49,627 nt of DNA from Candolleomyces eurysporus (taxonomy: Eukaryota; Basidiomycota; Agaricomycetes; Agaricales; Psathyrellaceae): positions 1 to 49,627 of the forward strand of contig JANBPK010001513.1 in assembly GCA_027579435.1 (NCBI GenBank). The letters run 5' to 3'. Positions 1 to 10,989 of the stretch are shown piece by piece. The notes under the pieces are model-generated. The model was not told the DNA's origin and made no database searches. It worked only from the letters and a program-made list of their open reading frames with translations. The first letter of the stretch is position 1, and each line of letters starts with the position of its first letter. A program made the position numbers and the translations under genes.

Positions 1-3000
1 CGATCGTTGACGCGTCGCACCGGCACCACCAGTGGCANGCAGTAGCAGCGGCAGCGGGGCCTTTCGCTCCATCGTCAGTGGCGTTCGGTGGGACGCTGCT
101 CTTCTTGGTGACGACAGGAGTAGGGATCCCAGACGGCATCCCGAGAGGCGTGCTGAAAATCTTTCCTCGAGTCGGAGAGAAAGGTTCAGGGCGCCGGGGC
201 GTAGTCGTAGGTCGGTTTGTGATAGTACTGAGCGCATCACCGGATTTCGAGACGGTACTGAGAGGGGACACCACCGAAGACACGGCGTGTGACTTGATAG
301 AAGAGACCGGAGGGGATCGCAGAGAAGCCGGAGGAGACCTGACGGGAAGGGAAGATGGGGGTCGCTCTGCGACTGGTTTGAGGCCTGCTGCGGACGAGCG
401 ATTGGTCTTTGCTAGAGAGCTTGCTGTTGGGGCAAAAAGTCGGGACGATGTCGAGAGCCTGGAGGACGAGGTGCCCGTGTTTGAGGGTCGTGCTCCTGGG
501 GTCAGCGAAGATTTCTTCGTCCCCATGCTTCCGACGGTACCAGTAGCCGACATCCTTGCAGAGGACAGGCGAGTGCCAACGGATGAGACATGGGCAGAAC
601 TGACTCTTGAGGTACCAGTCCCGAGCATCGATTGCTTTCGAGAAGTAGCAGTGGATCCTGGGGCCACGCTGCTTCTGCTCGCTTGTGTTCCAGTGGGGTT
701 GCTTGCAAGACTTCCCCTTGTCGACTGGGGAGCAAATGCTGGGATGGGAGATCTGGCACGAGCGGAGGAAGCAGCGGTCGGGCGCGTCAGATGACTCTCG
801 GCGCTCTTCGCTTCTGGAGCCACACGACTCGACGAAGCAGTAGCCATCGTCGTGCTCGGCTTTGCTACTGAAGGCTTCTTGACGAGGCGGTTAGGTCCAT
901 TGGGCTTGTCATCGTTCTTGGGCTTCGGGATAGCGCTCGATGTCGCAACAGCGGTATTGGCGGGTTTACCGCGATTCCAAACACTCTGGACCAGTGATTT
1001 GGCAGAAGACAAGAATCCAAATCGCGATGGCTTGGGCTTGGGGGCTAAAGCAACAGTATGAGCAACCGTAACGGTAACGTGACGAGAGAAAATACCCACC
1101 TATACTGACTCTACCACTGAGTCTGCCACTGCGCCGGCCATGCATGCCACCATTAGCAGCACTGCTCCGACGCTTCGCTTTGTTCATGTCCAGCTTCCGC
1201 CGGATGGCCTGTCGTTCCTTCTCCTGCTCAGCTCTCTTCTCCTCCTCTTCCGTGGCTGCTTTCGAGCCTTCGCCTTCGTTGGAGGTCGAGGCATCTGATA
1301 CGACACGGATTCGCTTTCCTGCCCTCTCTGTTTGCTCCTCGGGCTCGTCGTCGTCGTCATCATCATCATCGCCGAAGGCCCCAGGAATGGCTCTTGGGTG
1401 CCTGCCATTGCTGACAACCCTAGTTCCACTCGGTCGAGGAGCTCCAATTGGTCGACGGTTGACGGGCGCATCAGAGGGTGCAAGGACGCTAGATTTACGC
1501 TTCTTGCCTGCAACTGGCGCGCTATCCAAGCCTCTATCTGCTCGTCGCTTCATATAACCGTCGATGCCTTCCATCTTCTGGAATTCTTGCTGATGTGCCG
1601 TTTCGAATTTCTCCTTCAACTCTGCACGGGAACGAGGGAGGGCTGCGGTGGGCCTGGATTCGAGTTCAGATCTGTTGGTAGCTCCAGGATGCAGTCGACT
1701 TATGATCGTCGTGTCTACGCCATCGACGCCTTGGTCTTGCAAGCGCTTGTTCATCTCTTCGAGGACGCTTGCAGCAGCAGTCTTGAACTGTGCATCGGAG
1801 ACGCGGTGCTGAGGGAGAGGGGATCCAAAAACGAACGGATCGGGGGTCCTGCTAGTGGCCGTAGTCGACGTAGTGGGCTGGGGGTTGGGTGTCCTAATGA
1901 CGCCCTCCATGGCTTGTCCAGCGGACAGAGCTTGAGAGGGACGCGACGGCGATGCCAAGTCGGGTGGCAAATCGCTAAATGTCAATGTTGGATAGATACC
2001 CCCTGTGGGTGCAGGACTGGCAGGTCCCGGGCTACCCAAGATCAGGTCAAATGTAGTCTTGAACGGTTTGAGTTGTGGGGTTCCAAAGAAGGTTGGATTG
2101 TTCGATGACTCGACGGCACGGTTTGGTACCAAGCGAATGGTAGTGGTCGGTCGGGTCGGTGTGACGGGGCCACCAAGACCCAAACCCATGCTCAATCGCG
2201 CATTGGATGGTGCAGGCTGCCCAGGCCGGAGGGCGTGTCCAGGAAGGGGCGTCTCTCCTTCTGTGAGGAAGCCATTCATGGACATCCGCGAAGGATTAAA
2301 GGCCAGTGGCTGCGACCCCTCGACTGGCTCGGCGGGTGGTAGCGAGGAGTACGGCATAGCATGTTCCTCCAGCTCATCCTTCCTGGTAGCGACGGTTGTT
2401 ACGGACTTGGCCGATACGTTGGACTTGTGAGATGAGACGGTAGATTTGGCAGTGGCACCTTTCTTCAGGCCGAGGGAGTTGGCCAGGGCCCTTATGGATG
2501 AGCCTACAGTCGACGCTGCGAGTTCGTTAGATTAATCTATCTACAAATGGGTAAATATGAGTTGGTATCTGACTTACATTTCGACGACCCAGTCCCAAAT
2601 TCCCCAGCCTTACCGCCCCCCAGTGTCTTCATGGAGTTGACGGTGCCCTGGGACGAGGAATTCTCATCTTCCTCTGCTATACTATCCATGACCATTTCCC
2701 ATCCTTCGCTAGGACGAGGCATGAAGGAGCCTTTTCGTTCCAGTGAAGCCACTGGCGATGAGTCGGGCTCCTGAGCCACTGTATCGCTGGTCTCTTCTTC
2801 TTTGTCTTCCTCTTCCCCTTCTTCATCGATTTCGTTGCTTTCTCCTCTAACAGCAATGCTGAGAGGATCATCTTTCGGCAGGGTTTGTGCATGCTGCTTT
2901 AATTTCTGGATTAAGTCGACATTCTTGCCTGATGCCTTGATAGAGTGAATCTTGCAGAGTTTGACGAGTTGGTCGCGCTTGAGAGAGTGCAAGGCTGGAG

Positions 3001-3034
3001 AATTGAAGAGAATCTGAGTAGTAGTGGATGCCAT
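1..3034 (-). CDS. SAP-domain, NuSAP-like basic protein (3' end beyond window)
   Basis: Three exons read on the minus strand: 3034-2578, 2515-1100 and 1044 to the left edge. The frame stays open to base 1, so the C-terminus is missing (at least about 970 aa seen). Residues about 12-46 form a SAP helix-loop-helix (LHSLKRDQLVKLCKIHSI), a DNA-binding fold. An acidic stretch follows, then a long Ser/Pro-rich region. Around residues 450-480 lies a helix with FETAHQQEFQKMEGIDGYMK, which recalls the HE..FKKMESIDEY-type motif of animal NuSAP spindle proteins. After it come a basic patch, a run of eight Asp, a charged helix, and a very Ser/Thr/Lys-rich tail. SAP plus this motif plus a basic tail suggests a chromatin- or microtubule-binding mitotic protein. 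That role is inference; the SAP call is firm. The N at base 38 shifts the frame; without it the tail reads on as Ala/Gly/Thr-rich sequence. Confidence 0.72.
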
Positions 3035-3570
3035 TGCGTCGGTTATGTTGGTGTCATGCAGGTCGTGAGTCGTAACAGGATTAGCGTAAAAAACACGGAA
3101 ACGTCAACATCAACGATGAAGGGCCCTGCAATCAACATATCATGTGACCGCGGTGGCCTTGTTTGGGCGTGTTAGGCGTCAAAGCCAACCGGCACATGTT
3201 CCCGAGGTCAGGGCTCGGATTCATAATAACTACGCAATTGTGATTTCGAACTGGCGCACCCCATTTTTGAATGTTGCAACTGCCAAGATGTGACGCAGAA
3301 GCCATCTGACCACCGCCACGGTCGGATATTCCATACACTTTCCTACCGCCTGTCACTTGCCCGTAACCCCGCTTCGCCAGCCCCGGACAGAACTATTTAA
3401 GATCAGAACTGCCCCAACCTTACCCACATCTAACTTGCCTCTGCACCCTCTGAGATTACCATGGGCGGTCTGAACGACACTACCACTGCAATTGTGGGCT
3501 GCTCTTCCTCTAGTACTTTTTTGGACTAACCTGACCACCGGGCAATCATTGACAGGCAGGAAATGCCATC
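3035..3570. promoter_or_regulatory. Divergent intergenic region, SAP gene / kinase gene
   Basis: About 535 bp separate the divergent SAP gene (-) and kinase-like gene (+), so both promoters must lie here. A TATA-like CTATTTAA sits at about 3393-3400, some 170 bp before the kinase start. An upstream ATG at about 3460 with a possible GT-AG intron (3515-3552) leads into another frame, so it does not extend the kinase. No other element is recognised. Confidence 0.4.
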
Positions 3571-4500
3571 ATGACGCTGACGATCGTCGGATGGGCCACG
3601 TCCACTCAGGGGAAACCTCTGAGCCTGCGCCTGACTCGCCAGGAACCTCCCGCAGTCGTTCCAGTCCGAGAATGGCGTGGAGAGGTCCTGCCAAACGGTC
3701 CCCCTCCGCGTCCCCAGTCTTCATTGCCTGCGCCGGGCACCAACGAGCTCGTTGTCACCGTCGCAGAGCAGTTGGGGTCCGGTCGCTGCGGCAGTGTGTT
3801 CGCGGTCGACACATTGCGCCTGACAGATCCCAACAATCCTAAGATTCGATTACTCTACCCTCAGCCTCCGCATCTTCCTGAGCTCGTCATCAAAGTTGCT
3901 GATGCTGAGCACGAAGAATCGTTGAAGCACGAGGCAGCCATTTATAACGAAATGGAGCCCCTGCAAGGCGTTTCCATTCCCCGAGCCTACGGCTTCTTCA
4001 CAGCCGACCTCGACGCCGACACAGTCGTTCCTTCGCTGTCGTCCGACGTCGCCACCCCTCGGCGCTTGTCCATCGTCGTTCTCGAACGTCTTGGGGAAAT
4101 GCTCCCGTTGGGCCAAAAGCTTCCGGAAGAGTGGGTCACTTCCTTGTTTCATCAGCGTTTAATCTTGAGACTTACCCAAAATAGAGGTGATCTGTGGGAC
4201 GTTTTTCGTGATTTGGCACGTCTAGGCATCGAGCAGACAGACATACGCTATTCAAACATCCTCGAGGCGCCGGCGTCAGGGTACGGTCTCCCGGGCCAGG
4301 TTTGCCCCTTCCATGGATGCGTGCACTCCTACCGCATCATCGACTTCGACAGCGCACGCAAGACCGACCTCACCCTCAAACGGCACTACTACAACACCCT
4401 CGGCTATCTTGGTCCCATTTTGGAAAGCATGAAAAACAACATTGTCCTTGAACCCTGGGATATCAAGGGGAGTACCGGCATGCGTCCTTCCGCCTTGTAA
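3571..4500 (+). CDS. Fungal-type protein kinase-like protein
   Basis: A single open frame of 309 aa. Residues about 65-80 hold a glycine loop (LGSGRCGSVF). A VIKVA segment supplies the ATP-anchoring Lys, and HEAAIYNEM the helix-C Glu. The catalytic loop is TDIRYSNIL: the catalytic Asp and Asn are kept, but the His-Arg of HRD is replaced. The metal-binding loop is DFDSAR in place of DFG. This pattern fits the large fungal family of atypical small kinases common in mushrooms, often found in many copies with unknown substrates. The family usually ends near a short EPW motif, seen here as LEPWD close to the C-terminus. A 16-residue stretch before GDLWDVF could be an unspliced intron, but no frame-keeping splice pair was found. 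Start chosen at the first ATG in the kinase frame. The kinase-fold call is good; activity is unproven. Confidence 0.75.
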   Translation: MTLTIVGWATSTQGKPLSLRLTRQEPPAVVPVREWRGEVLPNGPPPRPQSSLPAPGTNELVVTVAEQLGSGRCGSVFAVDTLRLTDPNNPKIRLLYPQPPHLPELVIKVADAEHEESLKHEAAIYNEMEPLQGVSIPRAYGFFTADLDADTVVPSLSSDVATPRRLSIVVLERLGEMLPLGQKLPEEWVTSLFHQRLILRLTQNRGDLWDVFRDLARLGIEQTDIRYSNILEAPASGYGLPGQVCPFHGCVHSYRIIDFDSARKTDLTLKRHYYNTLGYLGPILESMKNNIVLEPWDIKGSTGMRPSAL

Positions 4501-5052
4501 TCGCCTGCCCATCCATCCACAATGCATTGCATCATTATGGTGCAAGAAAAAGTCTCAACGACTTTTGGCTAAGCGCCAAATAGCATTTTGACTGTGGCAT
4601 GTGGAGTCTCAACCACTCCACCTCTTTTTTGTTTTTTTGGAGCATCGATACCCACCATCGGCATTCAACTGTATTCAATTGTAACCCTGTCATGTACATT
4701 AATCGCTATCGCATCCGTCCAATATCGCTTTTTCCTGGAGTAATCGAAACACCTCGTACCGTTGCTGCCGCTCAGCGTACACGTTCATGCCTCAATGAAA
4801 CCCACACCTTCCCAAACATGCCGCTTCCTCCAGATAATTCCATCCTGCTGCACAACTACTGCGTATCACTACTGCGTATCACCTCCTCGTGTCTTGCACG
4901 AGGCAAAACAGAACAACGGACATGAAACCACCCAAAGGACAAGTATAGAACACGGCGTTTCCTCGCACAACCCTGAGTTGTACGCTACTCGCTCCCCTCC
5001 TTCTCCCCCTGCATCAACGGGAACCTCACGTCGAAAGAAAAAAACAATAATC
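4501..5052. other. Intergenic, kinase gene to WH1-CRIB gene
   Basis: About 550 bp between two same-strand genes. It holds the 3' UTR of the kinase gene and the promoter and 5' UTR of the WH1 gene. The last 80 bases are pyrimidine-rich, then A-rich just before the ATG, as in many basidiomycete 5' leaders. No other signal is recognised. Confidence 0.4.
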
Positions 5053-6187
5053 ATGTCGTCACTCTACTCGGTCTCTTCTTCGCATGTGCATGCACCCCGC
5101 GCAGGACCCTTTACGACGTTCGACGTCGGCGCCCCATCCGTACACGCCGTCGCCAACGCCCGCATCTACCACACCAACCTGGGCTCCAAAAAGGATGGCC
5201 CCTCTTCTTCGTCCGGCGAAGACGACTGGACCTACTCGCGGCTCAAGGGCACCCTGCGGTTCGGCAGGAACTGGGAAGACTTCAAGACCTCGACGATCAG
5301 GAACGTGAGGCACGGCAGCGTCAGCGGCGGCGGGGAGATCTCCTCGAATAACAATTCAGAATTGAACACGGGTCGGAACGAGGACCAGTATTGGTTCACC
5401 CTCTCCGATAATGTGACCGGCAAGACGATTTGGATGTTCCAGATCCCCGCCACTGGCAATTTCCTGTACGAAGTTGATAGGCCGTTCTTCCATGTTTTCA
5501 ATGGACGGGTGAGTACCCCCTTATCTCTCTAGCGCTCGTGTCCAAAGTAAATTGAATGAATGATTTGAATGGATGGATGGATGGTGCTGTATGAAATGAA
5601 TTGAATGGGGTCCTCGGTTCCCGTGCCGCCTTCCCTTCTAAACGCCAGACGCGCAAATACGGGTTCCTCTTCGAAGACGACGAAGACGCGGCGATGTTCG
5701 CCAAGAAAGTCATCAACGAGACCTGCAAAGACGGTAAGCATCATTACCACCCTCCTCCTCCTGCATAAGGTGCCGAGAATGCAAAGGCTAACTTGACTTC
5801 TCATGAACAGCAACCCCAAAACGAGGCCGAAGCACAAAGAAACAGAGCCGGTCGCCCTACCGCTCTAAATCCCTCATAACGCCCTCCATAACTCGATCCA
5901 TGATCTCGCTGCCCGCACCCAACTCCTTCAGACATGTATCACACGTAGGCGTCAACGGAGCTGGGGTATTCGAGGTATCCAAAGATCTAGACGCCGCATT
6001 CCGAGAAAACCTTATAGCGCTCCAAAACGGTGCTAGCGTGAGCATCGTCCAAGAAACAGACGGGTTCGTGGACTCGTTCTGGAGGGACGTCAACAGGAGG
6101 TCGAGCATACATCAAAGTGCTACCTCGCATACTTCGCATGCCGCACCTGCGGGGCCGCCTGTCGGCGCGAGTGTGGCAGTATGCTAG
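5053..6187 (+). CDS. WH1 (EVH1) + CRIB domain protein, WASP N-terminal-like
   Basis: Three exons, 5053-5508, 5649-5733 and 5811-6187, joined by GTGAGT...CAG and GTAAGC...CAG introns, give 305 aa in frame. Residues about 20-180 form a WH1 domain, with VHAVANARIYHTN, an insert rich in Ser/Asn, then QYWFTLSDNVTGKTIWMFQI and KYGFLFEDDEDAAMFAKKV. A basic Arg/Ser/Lys linker (about 183-200) leads to a CRIB motif at about 212-227, ISLPAPNSFRHVSHVG, which fits the I-S-x-P-x4-F-x-H-x2-H-x-G consensus for binding Cdc42/Rac GTPases. In WASP these parts precede a proline-rich region and an actin/Arp2/3-binding VCA tail. Both are absent here, and only about 190 bp separate the stop from the next gene's 3' end. 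The protein may be a regulatory partner or competitor of full-length WASP (inference). The domain calls are firm. Confidence 0.85.
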
Positions 6188-6375
6188 AAACGAGGGAACG
6201 GAGGAGATTAATGACGCGCTTTACAGCTATTGGGTTTGAATGACTTACGACGTTGGTCTAACTTATTTTGAATGGCCGGCCCAGATATTTGGATGTACAA
6301 ATGGCACCTGTCCATTAAAATGTATACTAGTGTATGGTCTATGATGTATGCTCTATGTGTAATGAATGTCAGTGA

Positions 6376-8727
6376 TTAAAACCGGGTCAGATCACGACCG
6401 AATATCCCTGTTAAAGAGATGTCAGTATCACCGACTCGGAGCGAGAGGGGAAGCCACGAACAGTTCATGAACCAGTATGTAGGAACCAGAATCCTGCGGG
6501 GGAAAAGAGCATCAGATCCCGTGAAACGAAAGGTCAGGCGACACGAAAGGAGACTTACTTATTCCTCCAACTCAAAGTCATAGTGAAATATGCCGATCTC
6601 CATAGTAGCCAAGCAACCCGTCCAGTTTCTTTCGACATGAAGCCCTGCTCTTCTCCCGGTGCGCTCGGTCTATCGTAGATAGCTTTCCTAGAGCCAGTGT
6701 AAGCAGACAGTAAGGAGGTTCACACTGAAGAAAATTGGCTCACCAGCTTCCAATATACGCAAGGCTTCCTTGATTGTGGAATTCAAACGGCTTGTCGTGT
6801 TCTTGGTCGTTGACAATCTTGTTCAGCTTCTTAGCCATGTACTTGGCTTTCTGACTCGCAACTGCAAAAACGACCAATGGTTAGCATCCTTCTCGACCTT
6901 TGAAAGGTGGTGAGCGAAAGAGGAATCACCTTGAGCTGTCGCCGGTAGAGGTGCATCTTCGATTTTCGCAGCATCGCCAATGGCCCAAACATCGGGATTG
7001 ACTTGACCATCCTCTCTGAAGACATTTAGTTGGTCACTGGTGATGATACTGTATGCATTTGTCAGAGATGAAGTTCGGAATAATGAACAAGGGAGCCAGA
7101 TCTACCTTGATGTTCTTGGATCCTTCTTCACATCGCCTAATGACTTGACAAGCGGGTTCGGGGCGAGACCTGTACTCCAGACAAGGAGACCAAATGGAAC
7201 TGAAGTGAAAGGTAGTCAGACAGGAAATCTTAGAGCGAGAATATGAAGTACAACCTTCTCCTTGCTCCTTAACGAACATCTTGCCCTGGAGACAAATCAG
7301 AGTCAATCCTCATAGACAGTGGTTTTGCTGACTTACCTCTTCGACTCTTTCGACATGATGTCTGGTCAAGAGATTGATTCCTTCTCGTGCTAAGGTCTTC
7401 TCCGTGTACCTGATACCACCGTCAGGAATCTGGGGCACGTGAAAGAGGGCTGACGAGACTTACTTCCTCAAATTTTGGTCAAATGCTCCCAAAATGTTTG
7501 GTGCGACGTCGTATACAGTGATTTTTGCAAGACGTGCGAGCGATGGGGGGAAATGCTTCAAGATGTCTGTGTGCAGCAAGTCGTGCAACTCAGCAGCAAA
7601 TTCTATCCCGGTTGGTCCACCGCCTAGAGCCAGAATGTTACAAGGGTGATCACTAGACACGAACGAGGAAGGGTCGGCGCACCAACAATGCAGAAGTTGA
7701 GCAGATTGCGACGCTGGATATCCGTCAAGAAAGGCTGATTCGCCTGCTCGAAACCTAAGGATAGTTGTCAATATGGTCCCTAACTACGAAGCATCATTTG
7801 CTGCACATACACTCCAATATCCGAGATCTTATCCTTCGCGCGTCTTTCACGTCCTTCAAGAAGTGTGCGTGCTCCTTGACGCCGGGAACATTGAATGCTG
7901 AGCGATATGTGAGTTGGAAGTAAATAAACATAAATGGTCAAGCGTACTTTGAGAGTAGGCACCGACAGCGATAACCAGTTTGTCATAGCGAACGCTAAAG
8001 GGCTCGTTTGGAATCAAATGTGAGTGAGACTGGTCGTCCAAAGCTGGTTCTGTATGCAGTGGTCGTGTCGCAGGCATCTACAAGCAAATATGAAGGGATA
8101 TCCCTTGATTAAGAAATGAAGAGAGGCGTACGCATTTCAACACCTTTTGGTTGAAATCTAAGCTCATTCAGGATCAGTGACAAGTCCAGGAAGGAAGATA
8201 AGAAGAAAATACAATACTCACCCACTTCGTCACACCACGCCTGGTAGTATGTCTGAATAGCAGGAATACGCCGTCACTACCGAGCGAGGAGTGAAATTCT
8301 AACGCATACATACCACTTTGGGGGCATATCGACGGACCTAGAGACCACAATGAGCAATAAAGTCGTCCCAAAGCAGACTGCTACGAACGGGCTCAATGGC
8401 AGTTCGAAATTCCAATGTTCCAACAGCGCAGCTCGCGAGTAGAGGTGTGAAATTGAAATAAGTGTTGGGCGAGATAACCGTCACATCTACAAGGCGTATG
8501 GTGAGCCCTTGCGAGCTGGAATTGCCAGAAATCCACATACCCCACTTGTTCTTGTCAATCCCTTTGAGCAGACCATATCCACCCCATCCAGATCCCAAAA
8601 TGACGAGCCTCTGCTTATATCGACCAGGAGCAAAGCTAAAGTGTCGTGTGCCTGCCAATTGCCGGGTCCACCGTGAGGTTTGAGGAAGCAAGCGGGTGGA
8701 TTGGCTTGCCCTAACGGAGAGCTGCAT
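6376..8727 (-). CDS. Type II (alternative) NADH:ubiquinone oxidoreductase, mitochondrial
   Basis: Seventeen short exons give about 480 aa. The enzyme passes electrons from NADH to ubiquinone through FAD without pumping protons. The N-terminus is Arg/Ser-rich with almost no acidic residues, as expected for mitochondrial import. The FAD loop is [13 protein letters not shown] (about residues 43-55). [13 protein letters not shown] and VGTLEFR follow, both typical of the family. The NADH-binding loop is [14 protein letters not shown] (about 218-231). Further signatures are [48 protein letters not shown] and a C-terminal TYWFMN / [10 protein letters not shown] split by the last intron. No EF-hand insert is seen, so the protein is not the calcium-binding subtype. 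Whether it faces the matrix or the intermembrane space cannot be told. It converges with the WH1-CRIB gene. Several donors are weak (GTTCGT twice). Confidence 0.92.
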
Positions 8728-8867
8728 GGCGTAGAAAAGAGAACGAGCCCACCGTCTCTGGCGGAACCATGTTTATATACGCGATCGTGGAATGTATGTA
8801 TGCGGATTAAGCCCAGCGGAGGATATCGGGTTTTCCGAGATCGACGTAAATTAGATTCCGCAGGTGA

Positions 8868-9584
8868 CGCCATCCTGACACATCGGAGCAAGTGGCGCAC
8901 GACTCCGGTTGGCCCAAGATTCTCTTCGCTGTTTGGAATACCTATTGGACGATATGAGAGGCAGTATCTAGCATTCTGGTGAAGCCAGCAGGAAGAAGAA
9001 TCGAAGGAATTGAGCTATGCATGATGCCAAGCAACCCACACTGCCCTTTCGCGGTTACGCGCAACATGTCGGGATCCCACCACAGCCCACCACTCCTACG
9101 CTCGCCGCAAGTCGTATCGCTCGACATCTTAGATTAACGTTTGAGTCAACCAGTTTCGACATGTCGGTAAGCGCCTACGATTGGTTCGTCTAAAGCTTCA
9201 TCTCGCGAATTGCGATTGGATACAAATGGGCTTTTTCTATGCTGAGCGGACGAAACCTGTCGAGAAGTGGGTCTCGTGAACATGATTGGCTACTGCCCAC
9301 TGAACCACCTATCGGAAGCTGTTTTGATCCAGTCTTATCCGAACGGCCAGGCACAACTCGGACCCACGAGCCGCACCGAGACTCCTAGACTTTGGAAGGA
9401 AATCTGAAAGATATGGTCGGACACACGCCGAAAGAGCAATTATATTACAAGTTATACAACAAGACGATTCCAATTCATAAGTACTTGGTGTTAGAAGATG
9501 ACGATCCAGAGTGATGTGACTAGTACAATTCTTTTCCCAACCATTGCTGGGTATTGCCGCTTCAGCTCAAATTCAGAAGGGTTT
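8868..9584. repeat. Left end of the array: TLP 3' flank
   Basis: No gene seen. This text matches the TLP 3' flanks at about 12,705-13,405, 16,560-17,229 and 20,478-21,185, including the shared phrases around CGGGATCCCACCACAGCCCA and GAGAAGTGGGTCTCG. Unlike the inner units it has no FKS tail before it, so it marks the original, non-duplicated left edge. Confidence 0.7.
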
Positions 9585-10880
9585 TCACGGGCAGAAAGTG
9601 ATAGTGTAGTCGGCCCTCCTATTGGCGTCGCAATGGAAGAGAGAGGAGGGATCGTCGTAAGCATAGGCGTAGGCCCTGGGGCAGCGAGACTTGAAGTAAT
9701 CGTAGAATGCAACACCTATCCGAGCATGTCCAAAGGTTAGCAACCCAGTCTAAAAAATCGCCACAAGAAATCTTCACTTACCAGAGGCAGGGCACGTGCC
9801 AGGGGTGTTGAACTGACCCGTGCAGCAGTTCCTAGAGTTGCCTGGGTTTCCGTCCAAGTTGGCAGAGCATGCCGACCTGCATCCGACTGGGAAGCCCGTA
9901 GAGTCGAAGGGACCCCTGAGAGGCTGAGGGCCTAGACAAGACGGGAATCAGGTTGGTCGCTAGTCGGGTGAAGGCAATTAAATGGGAATACATACAGTTT
10001 GGTCCCAAGTCAGTAGCGCACTCGGCAACTGGGCAGCCAACATTGTTGCTGATCCTGTGTGTGGCGTATTGGCATCAAAAAAAAAATCATACCACAATGT
10101 GCTTGAATCCTCACCTCATAGGAAGGTTGTAGCCATCGACGAGAGAGACTGTTAAAATTTTAAGTCGAAGTACCTCGACACATGACTTTTTAATCCGACT
10201 CACCGTCATACGAGTCCTGGCCGTTGGATCCGAGAGTGAACTCGGCCAGGGTGGCGGGAGGAACACCCTGAATTCATCACAAGCAAAATGAGCAGGGAAG
10301 ATTGTGTGCATAGTCAGGTAAAAGACTCGTACCGTTCCAGTGCAGACCAAGCCTCCATTACAGCCACCGGTAAGACAAGACTGAGCCCCAGGCCTGGAGA
10401 AGTCGCAGTTGCGACGCCCCTGAACAACCGCACAGATTAGTAGAAGATCTTCGTTGGACATGGGCGGTGATACATGCCCAAATTCTTCCTGCCCTCCAGT
10501 TGTCTGGAACGTTGAATGAGACGCTGGTAAAAGACCCCGCTGCCCATCTGATAATTTGTGAGTTTTGGATGTTCGCTGTAGTCGATAGAAGAGAACATCC
10601 GCATACCCATTGGGATGGTTCGGTCTGGCAGAACCGACGTTCAAGTCAGTGAAAATAGCGGGCCTGAAGAAGAACGGTCAGCACGTGTCGTAGATGAAAA
10701 AAAAAAGGCGACAAGCAGGCAACATACCAGATGGTGAACGGGCAGGCGTTGTACACCTTGAATAAGAGATGAATGTTAGCCACGAATGTCGAACCTGACG
10801 ACAGCGTACAGACGTACGGTGAAGGTACGTGCAGCAGCACCAGAGGCGAGTACGAGAGCAGACAGAGCAGCAAACTTCAT
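9585..10880 (-). CDS. Thaumatin-like protein (GH152-type), copy A
   Basis: Ten exons, about 249 aa. A secretion signal ([17 protein letters not shown]) is followed by the thaumatin fold: [133 protein letters not shown]. All 16 cysteines expected for eight disulfides are present, as are acidic cleft residues (Glu in AEFTL, Asp in VSLVDGYN). Secreted mushroom relatives bind or hydrolyse beta-1,3-glucan (for example Lentinula TLG1). Three residues between VC and TGT, present as DER in copies B-D, are deleted. Intron 4 starts with GC (GCATGT). A TATA box lies 104 bp upstream. Exact substrate not known. Confidence 0.93.
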
Positions 10881-10983
10881 TCTCAGAGAGAGAGTGTGTG
10901 TGTGAGTGTGTGAGTAGAGAATGAGGCAGTTTCCTAGAAGACTAGAAAGGTGAACTGGGGTTCGGCCTCTCATCCAGGATCTC

Positions 10984-10989
10984 TTTATA
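10984..10989 (-). promoter_or_regulatory. TATA box of TLP-A
   Basis: TATAAA on the minus strand, 104 bp before the ATG, in a context (GGAAGATATAAAGAG) shared with the other copies. Between it and the ATG lies a CA/CT-rich leader. Confidence 0.6.

Noticed and set aside
78..794. 238-codon plus-strand frame
   Set aside because: Antisense to the SAP-gene exon, which is continuous and compositionally consistent; the plus frame has no domain.
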